A stretch of DNA of 64,000 nt from Pedobacter cryoconitis (GTDB taxonomy: Bacteria; Bacteroidota; Bacteroidia; Sphingobacteriales; Sphingobacteriaceae): NCBI RefSeq assembly GCF_014200595.1, contig NZ_JACHCG010000001.1:2170001-2234000 (forward strand), given 5' to 3'. The notes beneath the pieces were generated by a model that was not told the origin of the DNA, made no database searches, and was given only the letters and a program-made list of their open reading frames with translations. Every line of letters begins with the position of its first letter. The stretch's first letter is position 1. The position numbers were made by a program, and so were the translations under genes. Of this stretch, positions 8,753-18,319 are shown one piece after another.

Positions 8753-9898
8753 ATGCCTTTATCTATTGATAAAAAACGTTCTCATCGTATTGCAACCAGT
8801 ATCTTCTTTTTTATAGCCGGGCTTACTTATTCCAGCTGGGCATGCCGTATCCATGATATTAAATCTTTCTATACTTTGAGTGATGGAGAACTGGGAAGCG
8901 TGTTGTTTGCTTTACCAGTAGGCTTAATGATCAGCTTACCAATATCCGGGTGGATGGTTACCAAATTTACAAGCCGTAAAGTATTGATTGCCGCAGGCCT
9001 GCTATTTCCTTTCGTGTTATGTATCATTGGATTGACTTCCCATATCTGGCAATTGGTTATTGTTTTATTTCTCTTTGGATTTTTAAACAATGTTTTTGAG
9101 ATCGCAATGAACACACAGGCTGTAGGAATAGAAGAGTTATATAAAAGGTCAATTATGGCCTCCTTTCACGGATTATGGAGCTTGGCAGGCTTTACTGGTG
9201 TCGCTATCGGAACCCTGGCTATTGCTCTTAAATGGCCTTTCTGGATACATTTTTCATTGGTTGGTATACTTTGCTGGATCCTGGTTTTTTATTCCTGGCG
9301 TTATCTGTTACCGGAAGACGGCGCTTCAGAATCACAACCCTTATTCGCAAAGCCTGATAGTAATATTTTGAAGCTGGGCCTTATTGCTTTTGCGAGCCTG
9401 ATTACAGAAGGTACTATGTTCGATTGGAGCGGTGTATACTTTAAAACAGTAGTTACAGTTCCCGAAGCACTAACCACAATGGGATCAATCGCATTTATGG
9501 CTACAATGGCAGGCGGACGTTTTGCAGCAGATAAGTTTGTAACCCGGTTCGGGATCAGCAAAATCCTGCAATTCAGCGGAATTATCAGTACAACCGGGCT
9601 ATTACTGGCAGTTATGTTTCCAAATATTTATACGGCTACTTTAGGCTTTTTAATGGTAGGAATTGGTGTATCATCTGTAGTCCCCCTGGTATTGGCATTA
9701 GCTGGAAAGTCTAAGACTATGGCTCCGGGGATGGCAATCGCAGCAGTATCTACAGTTGGGTTTTTAGGCTTTTTGATCGGCCCGCCGATGATTGGCTTTA
9801 TTGCGCAGGCAACCAATCTTCGCTGGTCATTCTTATTAATTGCCATACTTGGATTTGGAACTACATTATTAGCTTCTCAGATTAAAAAAATGATTTAA
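8753..9898 (+). CDS. MFS transporter (YbjJ/fucose-permease-like)
   Basis: A 381-residue major facilitator with about 12 membrane segments. The N-terminal region (SSWACRIHDIK...LSDGELG, residues 27-49) resembles the YbjJ-type subfamily, whose substrates are poorly known; some relatives carry sugars. It sits downstream of the aminotransferase-dehydrogenase-phosphatase genes and upstream of a TonB receptor, separated from the former by a hairpin. It may import the substrate or export the product of that cassette. Start ATG at 8753 gives a short basic N-terminus before TM1. Direction of transport unknown. Confidence 0.82.
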   Translation: MPLSIDKKRSHRIATSIFFFIAGLTYSSWACRIHDIKSFYTLSDGELGSVLFALPVGLMISLPISGWMVTKFTSRKVLIAAGLLFPFVLCIIGLTSHIWQLVIVLFLFGFLNNVFEIAMNTQAVGIEELYKRSIMASFHGLWSLAGFTGVAIGTLAIALKWPFWIHFSLVGILCWILVFYSWRYLLPEDGASESQPLFAKPDSNILKLGLIAFASLITEGTMFDWSGVYFKTVVTVPEALTTMGSIAFMATMAGGRFAADKFVTRFGISKILQFSGIISTTGLLLAVMFPNIYTATLGFLMVGIGVSSVVPLVLALAGKSKTMAPGMAIAAVSTVGFLGFLIGPPMIGFIAQATNLRWSFLLIAILGFGTTLLASQIKKMI

Positions 9899-10156
9899 AA
9901 ACTAATATACAACACACTGTAAGTCAGCCAATAAATACACAAAAACCGGCTTTTAAGAGCTTTAAAAGGAATCTTCAATGAATTCATACTGAATATGAAA
10001 GGGGAGAGCTATGACCCTTATTTCAGCCTCAAATTTAACATTTACGGTATTAAATTAATGGTTTTACCCACCAAAATAATTGGGACTTAAACGTTGTAAA
10101 TTTTCATTTAATTACATTAAATTTAAGTAAGTGTAAACCAAATAATAAATTAACGT

Positions 10157-13045
10157 ATGATGAGAAGATTTACAAAACCAGTATTCTTGCTTTTAATGCT
10201 CTGTATCACAGCAATCTGTGTTCAGGCACAAAGCGTCGTAATCAGCGGATCAGTAACTGATAAGCTCAGCAAAGAACCTGTCCCTGGCGCAGGAATTACC
10301 GTTAAAGGAAAAACAGTCGGTACCACCACCAATCAAAGTGGAAAGTATGCATTCAGTACCAAACAAAAAGCACCTTTTATTCTTATTATTTCATTTCTTG
10401 GCTATACCACCGTTGAAAAGTTGATTACCGGAAATACAACCGATCTGAATATAGAACTGGAACAGGAAGGTATTCTCGGACAAGAAGTTGTTATTTCAGC
10501 TTCCAGAACTCCGGAAAGGATATTAGAATCTCCAGTGTCTATAGAAAGAATGGGAAGTAGTGCAATCAAAGAACAAGCCGCTCCGTCTTTTTATGACGCA
10601 CTGAATAATATGAAAGGAGTTGAAGTGAGTACCCAGAGTTTAACTTTCAAATCTATCAACACCAGAGGCTTTAATTCGAACGGAAATACCAGGTTCAATC
10701 AATTTGTCGATGGAATGGATAATCAGGCTCCGGGGCTTAATTTTGCGGTAGGTAATATTGTCGGGATTAATGACCTGGATGTGGACAATGTAGAATTGCT
10801 GCCTGGTGCATCATCAGCGCTTTATGGTGCAGGCGGGATTAATGGTACGATGCTGATGACTTCCAAAAGCCCGTTTGATTATCAGGGCCCAAGTTTTCAG
10901 TTTAAGACAGGGATTAACCATGTCAACGATAACAATACCGGCGTACAGCCTTATAATCAGCTGGACGTCCGTCTTGCAAAAGCCTGGAATAATAAATTCG
11001 CTGTTAAAGGAACCTTCTCTTTTCTTCAGGCACAAGACTGGCAGGCAGATAATTTCTCCAACTTTGACCGCGCCGCAAGAACCGGAAAAGATGGCAACAG
11101 AACTTCAGACCCGAATTATGATGGGATCAATGTATATGGTGATGAGGTAAGCCAGAACATGCGTAATGTGGCACAATCTGTACTCAATGCCGGGACTTCT
11201 GGCTTTGTTCAGGGTGCGCTTGGTTTGCCAGCTCCTCCAACTGCCGCACAAATTGATGCATTTAAGTCAAATCCAGCCGGATTAAATGCGTTAAATGGCT
11301 TTCTAAGAACAAATGCAACCATGAGACCATTTTACGCAGGGCTGAATACACCAGGTTTGTTACCCGATCAAAACGTATCCCGGACGGGTTATGAGGAGAG
11401 TTCACTGGTAGATTACAAGACACAATCACTTAAAATCTCCGGTTCGGCGAATTACCGTTTCAGTAAGACTGTAGAGGCTATTGCGCAGGTTTACTGGGGC
11501 AGTGGTACCTCTGTTTATACAGGATCGGATCGTTATTCTTTGCGGAATTTTAGTATCGGACAGTACAAATTGGAGTTAAAAGGACAGGATTTTTTTGTCA
11601 GGGGTTATACCACACAGGAACGTTCTGGTGATTCTTATATCGCTTCAATCCTGGGAAGTTACATCAATGAAACTTCTAAAAAATCAACAGATTGGTTTCC
11701 GCAGTATGTAGGAAATTATATTGGTGCGAAGTCCCAGGGCGCTACAGATGCAGTAGCCTATGCGGCGGCAAGAGCAGCAGCAGATCAGGGCAGGTTTGTT
11801 CCGGGTTCCAGAGAATTTGCACTGGCTAAGGAACAAATATTGAATACAACCATTTCAGGTACTGATTTTAAGAAAGGGATTTACGGAGCAAAGTTCAATG
11901 ATAAAACTAATTTATATCATTACGAAGGCATGTATAACTTCAGTAATCTGTTTAATAACGTTGTTGAATTTCAACTGGGCGCATCTTATCGTTTATATCA
12001 GTTAAGATCCAACGGAACGATTTTTAATGATCTGGTGGATGAAATTAATATCAAAGAATACGGCAGCTTTGCACAATTGGGCAAGAAGTTTTTTGAGGAT
12101 AAACTTAAACTGACAGTTTCAGGCCGTTATGATAAAAGCAGCAACTTTGATGGCCGGTTTACACCAAGAGTGACCGGTGTCTATACCGTCGCAAAAAATA
12201 ACAATATCCGGGTTTCTTACCAGACCGGATACCGAAATCCGACTACGCAGAATCAGTACATTGATTTATCAGTGGGTGGCGGCTCTCAGAGGCTGATTGG
12301 CGGTATTCCTGAAATTCTGAATAAATATAGCTTGTTTACCAATCAGGCATTTACAGATGTTAGTTATAGAGCTTTTCTGGCTGCTGCTGCCGCTGGAAAA
12401 GCTGATCCGGCTTTATTAAAAGGGTATAGTTTCGATGCGAAAGGGGTGAGGCCTGAAAGTGTTCAGGCTTTTGAGGTGGGTTATAAAGGTTTATTAGGGT
12501 CTAAATTCCTGATCGATGCTTACGCTTATTACAATATTTATAAGGATTTTATTACTGCGGTCGATGTTTATCAGAGAAATACTGACGGATCTGGTTTTAC
12601 AAAATTCGGTGTTCCGGTAAATGCGACAGGCAAAGTAACTTCTTATGGTGCAGCACTGGGAATTGACTATTTACTGGGCAATTATAACCTGAGCGGCAAT
12701 ATATCTTATAATAACATTGGAGATATTCCTGATAATTACATCAATGATTTCAACACGCCAAAAATCCGCTATAACCTGGGTATAGCAAAAAAAGAAATCA
12801 TTAAAAATGTTGGTTTTAATGTAAATTATCGCTGGCAGGGCAAATTTTATTGGAATTCTTCCTTTGCTTCCGGCAATGTTCCTGCATTCGGTTCACTTGA
12901 TGCACAGGTTAATCTTAAAATCCCTTCAGTGAATTCTATGATTAAAATTGGCGGTTCCAATGTGCTGAATAAATACAATTTCACTTCTTACGGGAATCCG
13001 GCAGTTGGCGCGATTTATTATGTGGCTTATGCATTTAATCCTTAA
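10157..13045 (+). CDS. TonB-dependent outer-membrane receptor with carboxypeptidase-like N-terminal domain
   Basis: A 962-residue receptor. Residues 1-24 are a signal peptide ending AQA; about 28-115 form a carboxypeptidase D regulatory-like beta domain; a plug follows (about 115-250, including SISRTPE-like and LPGASSALYGAGGINGTMLM segments), then a C-terminal beta-barrel. No SusD-like lipoprotein gene adjoins, so it is not a classic SusCD pair. About 260 bases separate it from the MFS gene, so it likely has its own promoter; TTG...TAAATTTA upstream (near 10105-10130) is a weak candidate. It imports a large or scarce ligand of unknown nature, perhaps linked to the upstream cassette. Confidence 0.9.
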   Translation: MMRRFTKPVFLLLMLCITAICVQAQSVVISGSVTDKLSKEPVPGAGITVKGKTVGTTTNQSGKYAFSTKQKAPFILIISFLGYTTVEKLITGNTTDLNIELEQEGILGQEVVISASRTPERILESPVSIERMGSSAIKEQAAPSFYDALNNMKGVEVSTQSLTFKSINTRGFNSNGNTRFNQFVDGMDNQAPGLNFAVGNIVGINDLDVDNVELLPGASSALYGAGGINGTMLMTSKSPFDYQGPSFQFKTGINHVNDNNTGVQPYNQLDVRLAKAWNNKFAVKGTFSFLQAQDWQADNFSNFDRAARTGKDGNRTSDPNYDGINVYGDEVSQNMRNVAQSVLNAGTSGFVQGALGLPAPPTAAQIDAFKSNPAGLNALNGFLRTNATMRPFYAGLNTPGLLPDQNVSRTGYEESSLVDYKTQSLKISGSANYRFSKTVEAIAQVYWGSGTSVYTGSDRYSLRNFSIGQYKLELKGQDFFVRGYTTQERSGDSYIASILGSYINETSKKSTDWFPQYVGNYIGAKSQGATDAVAYAAARAAADQGRFVPGSREFALAKEQILNTTISGTDFKKGIYGAKFNDKTNLYHYEGMYNFSNLFNNVVEFQLGASYRLYQLRSNGTIFNDLVDEINIKEYGSFAQLGKKFFEDKLKLTVSGRYDKSSNFDGRFTPRVTGVYTVAKNNNIRVSYQTGYRNPTTQNQYIDLSVGGGSQRLIGGIPEILNKYSLFTNQAFTDVSYRAFLAAAAAGKADPALLKGYSFDAKGVRPESVQAFEVGYKGLLGSKFLIDAYAYYNIYKDFITAVDVYQRNTDGSGFTKFGVPVNATGKVTSYGAALGIDYLLGNYNLSGNISYNNIGDIPDNYINDFNTPKIRYNLGIAKKEIIKNVGFNVNYRWQGKFYWNSSFASGNVPAFGSLDAQVNLKIPSVNSMIKIGGSNVLNKYNFTSYGNPAVGAIYYVAYAFNP

Positions 13046-13052
13046 CAAGACC

Positions 13053-13092
13053 TTTTATATCGTGTGGAATGAATATTCCACACGATATAAAA
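13053..13092. terminator. Perfect 18-bp inverted repeat, bidirectional terminator
   Basis: Arms 13053-13070 and 13075-13092 are exact reverse complements with a four-base GAAT loop. It begins eight bases after the receptor stop. There are A and T runs at both base-pair ends, so it can act in either direction. The opposing glycosidase ends at 13257, some 165 bases away. Confidence 0.8.
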
Positions 13093-13256
13093 TTATAAAT
13101 TATAAAACTCCTGATTTTAGCACTTAACTACCAGTAAATGTGTACATTATTCCTTTTTATATTATTGTTATATAATTAACATTATGTTAAGTACGTTTTT
13201 ATCATACGCCCCTGACCACCAAAATCAGCTTCAAATTCTGAGCTAGAACTCATTTT

Positions 13257-15938
13257 CTAATTTTTTATAATCTTATAAGTTTTCACCACACCATCCGAAC
13301 CTGTCACGGTCAACACGTAAAAAGGATCCTGATAATCTTTCATATTTAATTCCAGATTTTTACTGTTTACATGCGTCACTGTCTGAACGATCTGACCAGT
13401 TCTTAGCGAAGTTAGTTTTGCAGAAGAAATTACAGTTTCACTATTTAACTTCAGCCAGTCTATAACAGGATTTGGAAAAGGAAGAAATTCTTTTGGCGTT
13501 TCAGGAATAATTTTCCGTTCAGGAATATTTGAAGCCTGGCTCGAACCACCCAGATCAAAACGATAAATTGCAGCATCTGCGGCTCCTAAATTTGCAGTTA
13601 ATGTGCCTGATGCCGATGAATTATTCCCGCTGTACAACTCTTTAACTGAATAATTCTGCGAAGGATTTAATCCGATACGGTTCATATCAATAGTATAGGA
13701 TTTAGCCGATGAACCGTAATTTAAAACGGCCAGATAAAAATATCCCCCTATCTGCCTGGTAAATAACTCACTTGCCCCCTGCCCGGTATTTCCTTCTACG
13801 GGCCTGAATGCAACTCCGTTTCTTGCGATATCCAGTACATCCTGGTTCTGAAATAAAGTCTGCGCTCTGCCGCTCCATTGGCCGGTGGTAGAAAAATCAT
13901 CCCCGGCAATTAATGTTCCGTTGACCACACCAGAAGTTACCCTGGCTTTATTCGTACCTAAAGACTCATTTTTAAGCACTAAATGATCACCATCAATGTA
14001 ATTATAGATATAAGTTTGCCACCAGCCATAGTTTGTGCTGTTCAGCGTATATTGAGTTTCTCCGATAGCAGAATACGCATCACAGGCAATCCTTCTGGTA
14101 TGTGCATACCGGCCAGTAGCCAGATTTGGCGAAATAGCTGCATAAACCAGCATTTTACCCTCCAGCTGATCAGTCAGATATTCCATTCCTTTGCGAAAAG
14201 CCTGCATCCCGGTATGTACAGATGGATCATAATAACTATCCGCTTCAATCGCTGCATGACCAATAAAGTCAATCTTTATCATTTCAAAGCCAGCTGTTTT
14301 AAAGCGGCCAATCATATAACCAATGCGCTGTTTAGTGGCAGGATGTGTTGGATCGATAGCCCGGCAACCATCCAGATCATGGTAAGCACCATTTTGTTTA
14401 GTCCAGATCTCTGTATAATTAACTGAGCTTCCCTCTACAGTTCTGCTAGTTTTACTCCAATCTACAAACGGAGCCCAGTATATTCCAGGTTTCAGGCCTT
14501 TACTTTTACAATAATCAGCAAATTCTTTTAATTGACTATCATTCAGATTATCCCAATAAGAATCAAGATCTATATAAGCCGTATTTCCATTACGGTACCC
14601 TTTTAAACTGGTATTCACAAAATCAACTACTCCTTTCGCATTTGTTAAAGAAAGATTGCTTTGAATTGCTCCCCAGCTATTCCATCCAAAAGGCGTTGGC
14701 TGTGTCCAGCTAAATATATAACGCGATTCAGCTATACTGTTAGACTTACCATATTCTTCCATCCCTTCACGCCAGTCGTTAAAATAACCAACCAGCATTT
14801 TGGGAGATTTTGCGGTTGAGGTTCCTACCCCTACCCATCCATGCCCTCTTTTATCCCTGGTAGTTTGTTCTTCCACAAAACCGCCAAATATTTCCAGTGC
14901 ATTAAGGTTTGTACCCGTACCATTGATTTTAATCCCGGTTTTCCAGTCACTGTGCTCTATTGAACCGAATACAAGGCCATTACGACTGTTATTGTCATAA
15001 ATTGCACTGACTTCAGCGCTGGTGGTATTTACAGCACTGCTTAAGGATTTAGCATCATATCTTATAAAAGTATCATTATCAAAAGGAACATATAAAGCTT
15101 TAAGATCTCCACTAAAAGGGAGTTTTGAATTAGTTGAAACCAAAGGCGACATATAATAACTGTTAGCACCGGCACCATTCAGGATGACCTCAGTATAAAA
15201 ATAATTTCTTGAATTATAGACATAAAAAACTTGCTGCATTGGGATTAACCCATTTCCAGACATACTGATAGTATGCTTTGTTCCCGCACCAAATCCATCA
15301 TTAATGGCAACAGCAGCGTAAGTACGGGTGGTATAACCGGTACTCGAATTTGTCGCATTTGCCTTCGCACTCGCATAAGCATCTATAATCGTTTTAGTAT
15401 TATTAAAATAAACGTCGTACTTACCAGTCGATAGATTATAAGCGATCCGGTTACCTGTGCCGAAATTGATAGTCTTTACCGCTGCATCTAAAGGAGAAAT
15501 TTCCAATTTATCGACATTAGGTGCCCAGCCCGAACTGTTGTCCAGTCTGATCCTATTATTTCCCTGATTGAGTGTCACAATTGTGGTTACAGCAGCTACA
15601 GTACTCCACTCCCCAGAAGGAAAACAAGGTAATTCTACGCTTGTACTATTATTAACTTTCAGAAATAAAGACCGGGGATCATTAGTCGCATAATAAATAG
15701 TAAGATTATAGGTGCCCGCTGTATTGACATTAACGGTATTGACCTGGCTTCCATTAGTTGTTCCACCAAGGTTACCAACCATTTTTGCTCCCGAACAGGT
15801 GGTGCAATTCTGAATATTCGCACCGTTAGCTAATACGCCAAATTCGGCTTCATAAGTGGTCTGCTGAGCAAGAACAGACTTCATCGGAGAGATAAATAAA
15901 ATACATGCCAAGGCGGCAATATGGAATAAGCTTCGCAT
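13257..15938 (-). CDS. Secreted alpha-galactosidase-like glycoside hydrolase with CBM and T9SS tail
   Basis: An 893-residue exported enzyme. Residues 1-24 are a signal peptide; about 26-149 form a CBM6/CBM35-like beta-sandwich; a linker/beta domain follows (about 150-400). A GH27/GH36-like barrel (about 415-700) starts with FGWNSWGA, with Asp557 (KIDF) as candidate nucleophile and Asp620 as candidate acid/base. The last about 75 residues (from FPNPVIDWLKL to KIIKN) match a type A T9SS C-terminal sorting domain, so the protein is probably exported by T9SS to the surface or medium. No SusCD pair or other glycosidases lie nearby. Substrate probably an alpha-galactoside or related glycan; exact family needs a profile search. 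Confidence 0.85.
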   Translation of the reverse strand: MRSLFHIAALACILFISPMKSVLAQQTTYEAEFGVLANGANIQNCTTCSGAKMVGNLGGTTNGSQVNTVNVNTAGTYNLTIYYATNDPRSLFLKVNNSTSVELPCFPSGEWSTVAAVTTIVTLNQGNNRIRLDNSSGWAPNVDKLEISPLDAAVKTINFGTGNRIAYNLSTGKYDVYFNNTKTIIDAYASAKANATNSSTGYTTRTYAAVAINDGFGAGTKHTISMSGNGLIPMQQVFYVYNSRNYFYTEVILNGAGANSYYMSPLVSTNSKLPFSGDLKALYVPFDNDTFIRYDAKSLSSAVNTTSAEVSAIYDNNSRNGLVFGSIEHSDWKTGIKINGTGTNLNALEIFGGFVEEQTTRDKRGHGWVGVGTSTAKSPKMLVGYFNDWREGMEEYGKSNSIAESRYIFSWTQPTPFGWNSWGAIQSNLSLTNAKGVVDFVNTSLKGYRNGNTAYIDLDSYWDNLNDSQLKEFADYCKSKGLKPGIYWAPFVDWSKTSRTVEGSSVNYTEIWTKQNGAYHDLDGCRAIDPTHPATKQRIGYMIGRFKTAGFEMIKIDFIGHAAIEADSYYDPSVHTGMQAFRKGMEYLTDQLEGKMLVYAAISPNLATGRYAHTRRIACDAYSAIGETQYTLNSTNYGWWQTYIYNYIDGDHLVLKNESLGTNKARVTSGVVNGTLIAGDDFSTTGQWSGRAQTLFQNQDVLDIARNGVAFRPVEGNTGQGASELFTRQIGGYFYLAVLNYGSSAKSYTIDMNRIGLNPSQNYSVKELYSGNNSSASGTLTANLGAADAAIYRFDLGGSSQASNIPERKIIPETPKEFLPFPNPVIDWLKLNSETVISSAKLTSLRTGQIVQTVTHVNSKNLELNMKDYQDPFYVLTVTGSDGVVKTYKIIKN

Positions 15939-16093
15939 AAAATAGAGGTTAATTATATTTGGTTTAGTGATGTTACCCCTAAATTAACCAGAACCACTGA
16001 GCTAAGATTATGCTTTTTTGGCCTTATATTAAGTTATACTCTGAAAAATAGATTATTAAAGTTAAATGGATTAATCATCTTTAGTAAGATCAA

Positions 16094-16107
16094 CATAATA
16101 TATTATG
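16094..16107. promoter_or_regulatory. 14-bp AT-only-core palindrome upstream of the toxin gene
   Basis: CATAATATATTATG reads the same on both strands and lies about 107 bases before the toxin start and 155 from the divergent glycosidase start. It could be an operator, but in such AT-rich sequence it may be chance. Confidence 0.25.
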
Positions 16108-16213
16108 CATTAGCACTTAAATTATCGTATTATTATATATAAATTTGACGATTATTAAACTCCTTTTCCTTCTAATTTATATTTAAAATTAATCTCCAAA
16201 AAAGACTATTAGC

Positions 16214-17722
16214 ATGGCAAAAGGCAGTATCATTAAAATTTCAGGTGGTCATATGACTGAGACGGCAAAATTAGATTACACTTTGTATGCTGACAAAATT
16301 CAATCCAGTGCTGCAAGAAAAATAGTTGAACATTCTAATGACGGAATAATTTACGGAGAGCCACTAGCTCCACCGGTAAAAGAGGCCACTGACTTTGATA
16401 TTAAGATTGAGATCTTAAAGAAGGAAAAGACCTTTTTGCCTCTTGGCATCGTCGATTACAAGGGGAAATTAGAAAACAAATTATTATACTTTAAGGTGAC
16501 TATAACTGGAAAAGGCGTTCAACAATGGCAATTAAGCATTAAAAAAGAGGATAAAGTAATTTACACAGGATATTCGGCCACTTTTGAACTTAAAACTGTA
16601 GAAATAAAGGCAGGATCAAAAAGTAAGAATGAAGATAAAACGCAATCTATTGCAGAAAAAATAAACCCGAGGTTTTGGCCAGCCGGTGAATATGAAATCA
16701 TATGGGATGGGTTTGATAATGAAGGTATTTACAATAGTAAATTATTGACAGATGAGGGTAGTTTTACAGCTATTATTAAAGGTCAAGCTAATTATAGAGC
16801 TAAGTACGCAGTTACAGAACCGTTCTCTTTTAATTATGCAGAAGTAAAATGGGTAGATTTAACGATAAACAAATTAAATAAACAAATTGATGTTACCCTC
16901 CGTGTAAAACTAGAAGATGGTGGTTCAAAGGGTATAGATCCAATAAAGATGGGTGGAATGGCGGATCCCAATAGGACAATAAATCCATGGGATTATATAC
17001 CCGCTGAAAGTATAGCAAAAGAAAAAAAAGAACCTTACAAAATTCCGGTACGTAGCTTTGAAGAATTAAAAAAATTGACGTTGTATGGTTTGGCCGAATA
17101 TTGGAGCAGAAACCAAAACAAAAAGAAGTATACAGAGACAGATGAAAATATAAAAATTAATAACGAACCTTATAACGTTTTTGTTAATGCTATAGATACA
17201 AAGAAAAATGCCTTAAATAGTGTTGATTTGGTTTTTAATACAAATGGCGATTGGGATAGAAGTGGCAATCCCGGTATATTAGCAAAATTATCTTATAATG
17301 TTGGGTATATAAAGTATTCTAACGGTTGGGGTTATCAAGAAGCCGCAAATGAAGATATTGATTTTTCTTTTACTGCTGCTCATGAAATAGGTCATCCAAT
17401 ATTACAAGCATATAGAGGATATGGATACTCCTGGCAACATAAAGGAAGTTCTTATTTATTTCCTCAGGACACTAAACCCACCCCAGATGAAAGTACAATT
17501 GTAAAAGCTTGGAAAGATGCTACACATATGGATCAATATCCTTATATATCCGGAGAATATTATCCCGAAAGTGGAGAATTAGATCTAATGAAATATTATA
17601 AGCAAAAAATAAACAAGACTACAGGAAGGGCGGAGCCCGTACTTTTAAAGTATCAAAGATCAGTAGCAGCTCAAGAAGATGTTATTGGATTGCTATGGTT
17701 AACTAAATTAGAGATAAAATGA
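16214..17722 (+). CDS. Probable T6SS-type metalloprotease toxin effector
   Basis: A 502-residue protein without signal peptide. The N-terminus (MAKGSIIKISGG..., about residues 1-55, with GIIYGEP and PP following) resembles the short leader domain found on Bacteroidota type VI secretion cargo effectors. The middle (about 60-330) looks like beta-rich domains. The C-terminal domain has an HEIGH zinc-protease motif (His390, Glu391, His394); His409 in QHKGSS is a candidate third ligand, followed by ELDLMKYY and AAQEDVIGLLWLTKL. It overlaps the next gene by four bases (ATGA), the usual arrangement for toxin and immunity genes. AT-richer than its neighbours and flanked by unrelated genes, so possibly horizontally acquired. 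No secretion machinery is in the window. Toxin call is inference. Confidence 0.68.
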   Translation: MAKGSIIKISGGHMTETAKLDYTLYADKIQSSAARKIVEHSNDGIIYGEPLAPPVKEATDFDIKIEILKKEKTFLPLGIVDYKGKLENKLLYFKVTITGKGVQQWQLSIKKEDKVIYTGYSATFELKTVEIKAGSKSKNEDKTQSIAEKINPRFWPAGEYEIIWDGFDNEGIYNSKLLTDEGSFTAIIKGQANYRAKYAVTEPFSFNYAEVKWVDLTINKLNKQIDVTLRVKLEDGGSKGIDPIKMGGMADPNRTINPWDYIPAESIAKEKKEPYKIPVRSFEELKKLTLYGLAEYWSRNQNKKKYTETDENIKINNEPYNVFVNAIDTKKNALNSVDLVFNTNGDWDRSGNPGILAKLSYNVGYIKYSNGWGYQEAANEDIDFSFTAAHEIGHPILQAYRGYGYSWQHKGSSYLFPQDTKPTPDESTIVKAWKDATHMDQYPYISGEYYPESGELDLMKYYKQKINKTTGRAEPVLLKYQRSVAAQEDVIGLLWLTKLEIK

Positions 17723-18243
17723 AAAACAAGATCCTTATATATTTATCAGGTATAATTGCTATACTAGCCTTATGCTTTGGTGCCTTCTACTATAATTTCT
17801 TCGGTGGTTCAGACCCCCGGATAAAAGAAGCTGAAAATAAAAATAGTATGAAGACCTTTTCAGTAATCAACAATACTGATTCGCATTTATTTCTTGTCTC
17901 TTGTTTTCAATATTCCAAAATAGAAATTGAAAACTACAAGAAAAAAGGAATAAGTATTTCAAATTTGCCTGAATTTCAATGCAAAGACACCTTAGAATTG
18001 AAGGGCAAGAATGATTTAGGTTATAACCAGTTAAATCAACAATTACCATTAGCCAAATTTGATGCCGTAAGACTACCCGCCAGTTTTCTACTTACAATTT
18101 TAGACACTAACAAAGTGGTTCTAAAAAAATATAACAGGGCAGTTTTAGAAAAAATGCCTTTTGATACCTCAGGAAAATCAAAAGAATGGTATTTCAATAT
18201 AGAAATTCAAAATAATAAAATACAACTTGTAAATGCAAAATAA
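17719..18243 (+). CDS. Probable membrane-anchored immunity protein for the upstream toxin
   Basis: A 174-residue protein with a single N-terminal membrane segment (about residues 4-25) and a soluble remainder rich in Lys, Asn and Asp, so it is likely anchored in the inner membrane and facing the periplasm. I recognise no family. Its ATG overlaps the stop of the metalloprotease-like gene, so the two are translated together; a hairpin terminator follows directly. Position, size and topology fit an immunity protein that neutralises a toxin arriving in the periplasm. Function is inferred from context only. Confidence 0.6.
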   Translation: MKNKILIYLSGIIAILALCFGAFYYNFFGGSDPRIKEAENKNSMKTFSVINNTDSHLFLVSCFQYSKIEIENYKKKGISISNLPEFQCKDTLELKGKNDLGYNQLNQQLPLAKFDAVRLPASFLLTILDTNKVVLKKYNRAVLEKMPFDTSGKSKEWYFNIEIQNNKIQLVNAK

Positions 18244-18252
18244 ACGCAAAAA

Positions 18253-18292
18253 GCATCAGAAAATCAAACCCTTGCGAATCCTCTTCTGATGC
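18253..18292. terminator. Hairpin between convergent genes
   Basis: Arms GCATCAGAA (18253-18261) and TTCTGATGC (18284-18292) enclose a 22-base loop, flanked by A4 on the left and ATTTT on the right. It begins nine bases after the immunity stop and lies 27 bases from the end of the opposing TPR gene, so it can serve both strands. Confidence 0.65.
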
Positions 18293-18319
18293 ATTTTATA
18301 TTTTCAGACCTCTACCCTT

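Noticed and set aside
10157..13045. SusC of a polysaccharide utilisation locus together with the alpha-galactosidase
   Set aside because: No SusD gene adjoins, the two genes are convergent, and a strong terminator lies between them.
13053..13092. Terminal inverted repeats of a small transposon
   Set aside because: The two arms are only four bases apart and directly follow a stop codon; a terminator explains them.
16214..18243. Ordinary secreted peptidase
   Set aside because: There is no signal peptide, and the ATGA-coupled membrane-anchored partner is better explained by a toxin-immunity pair.
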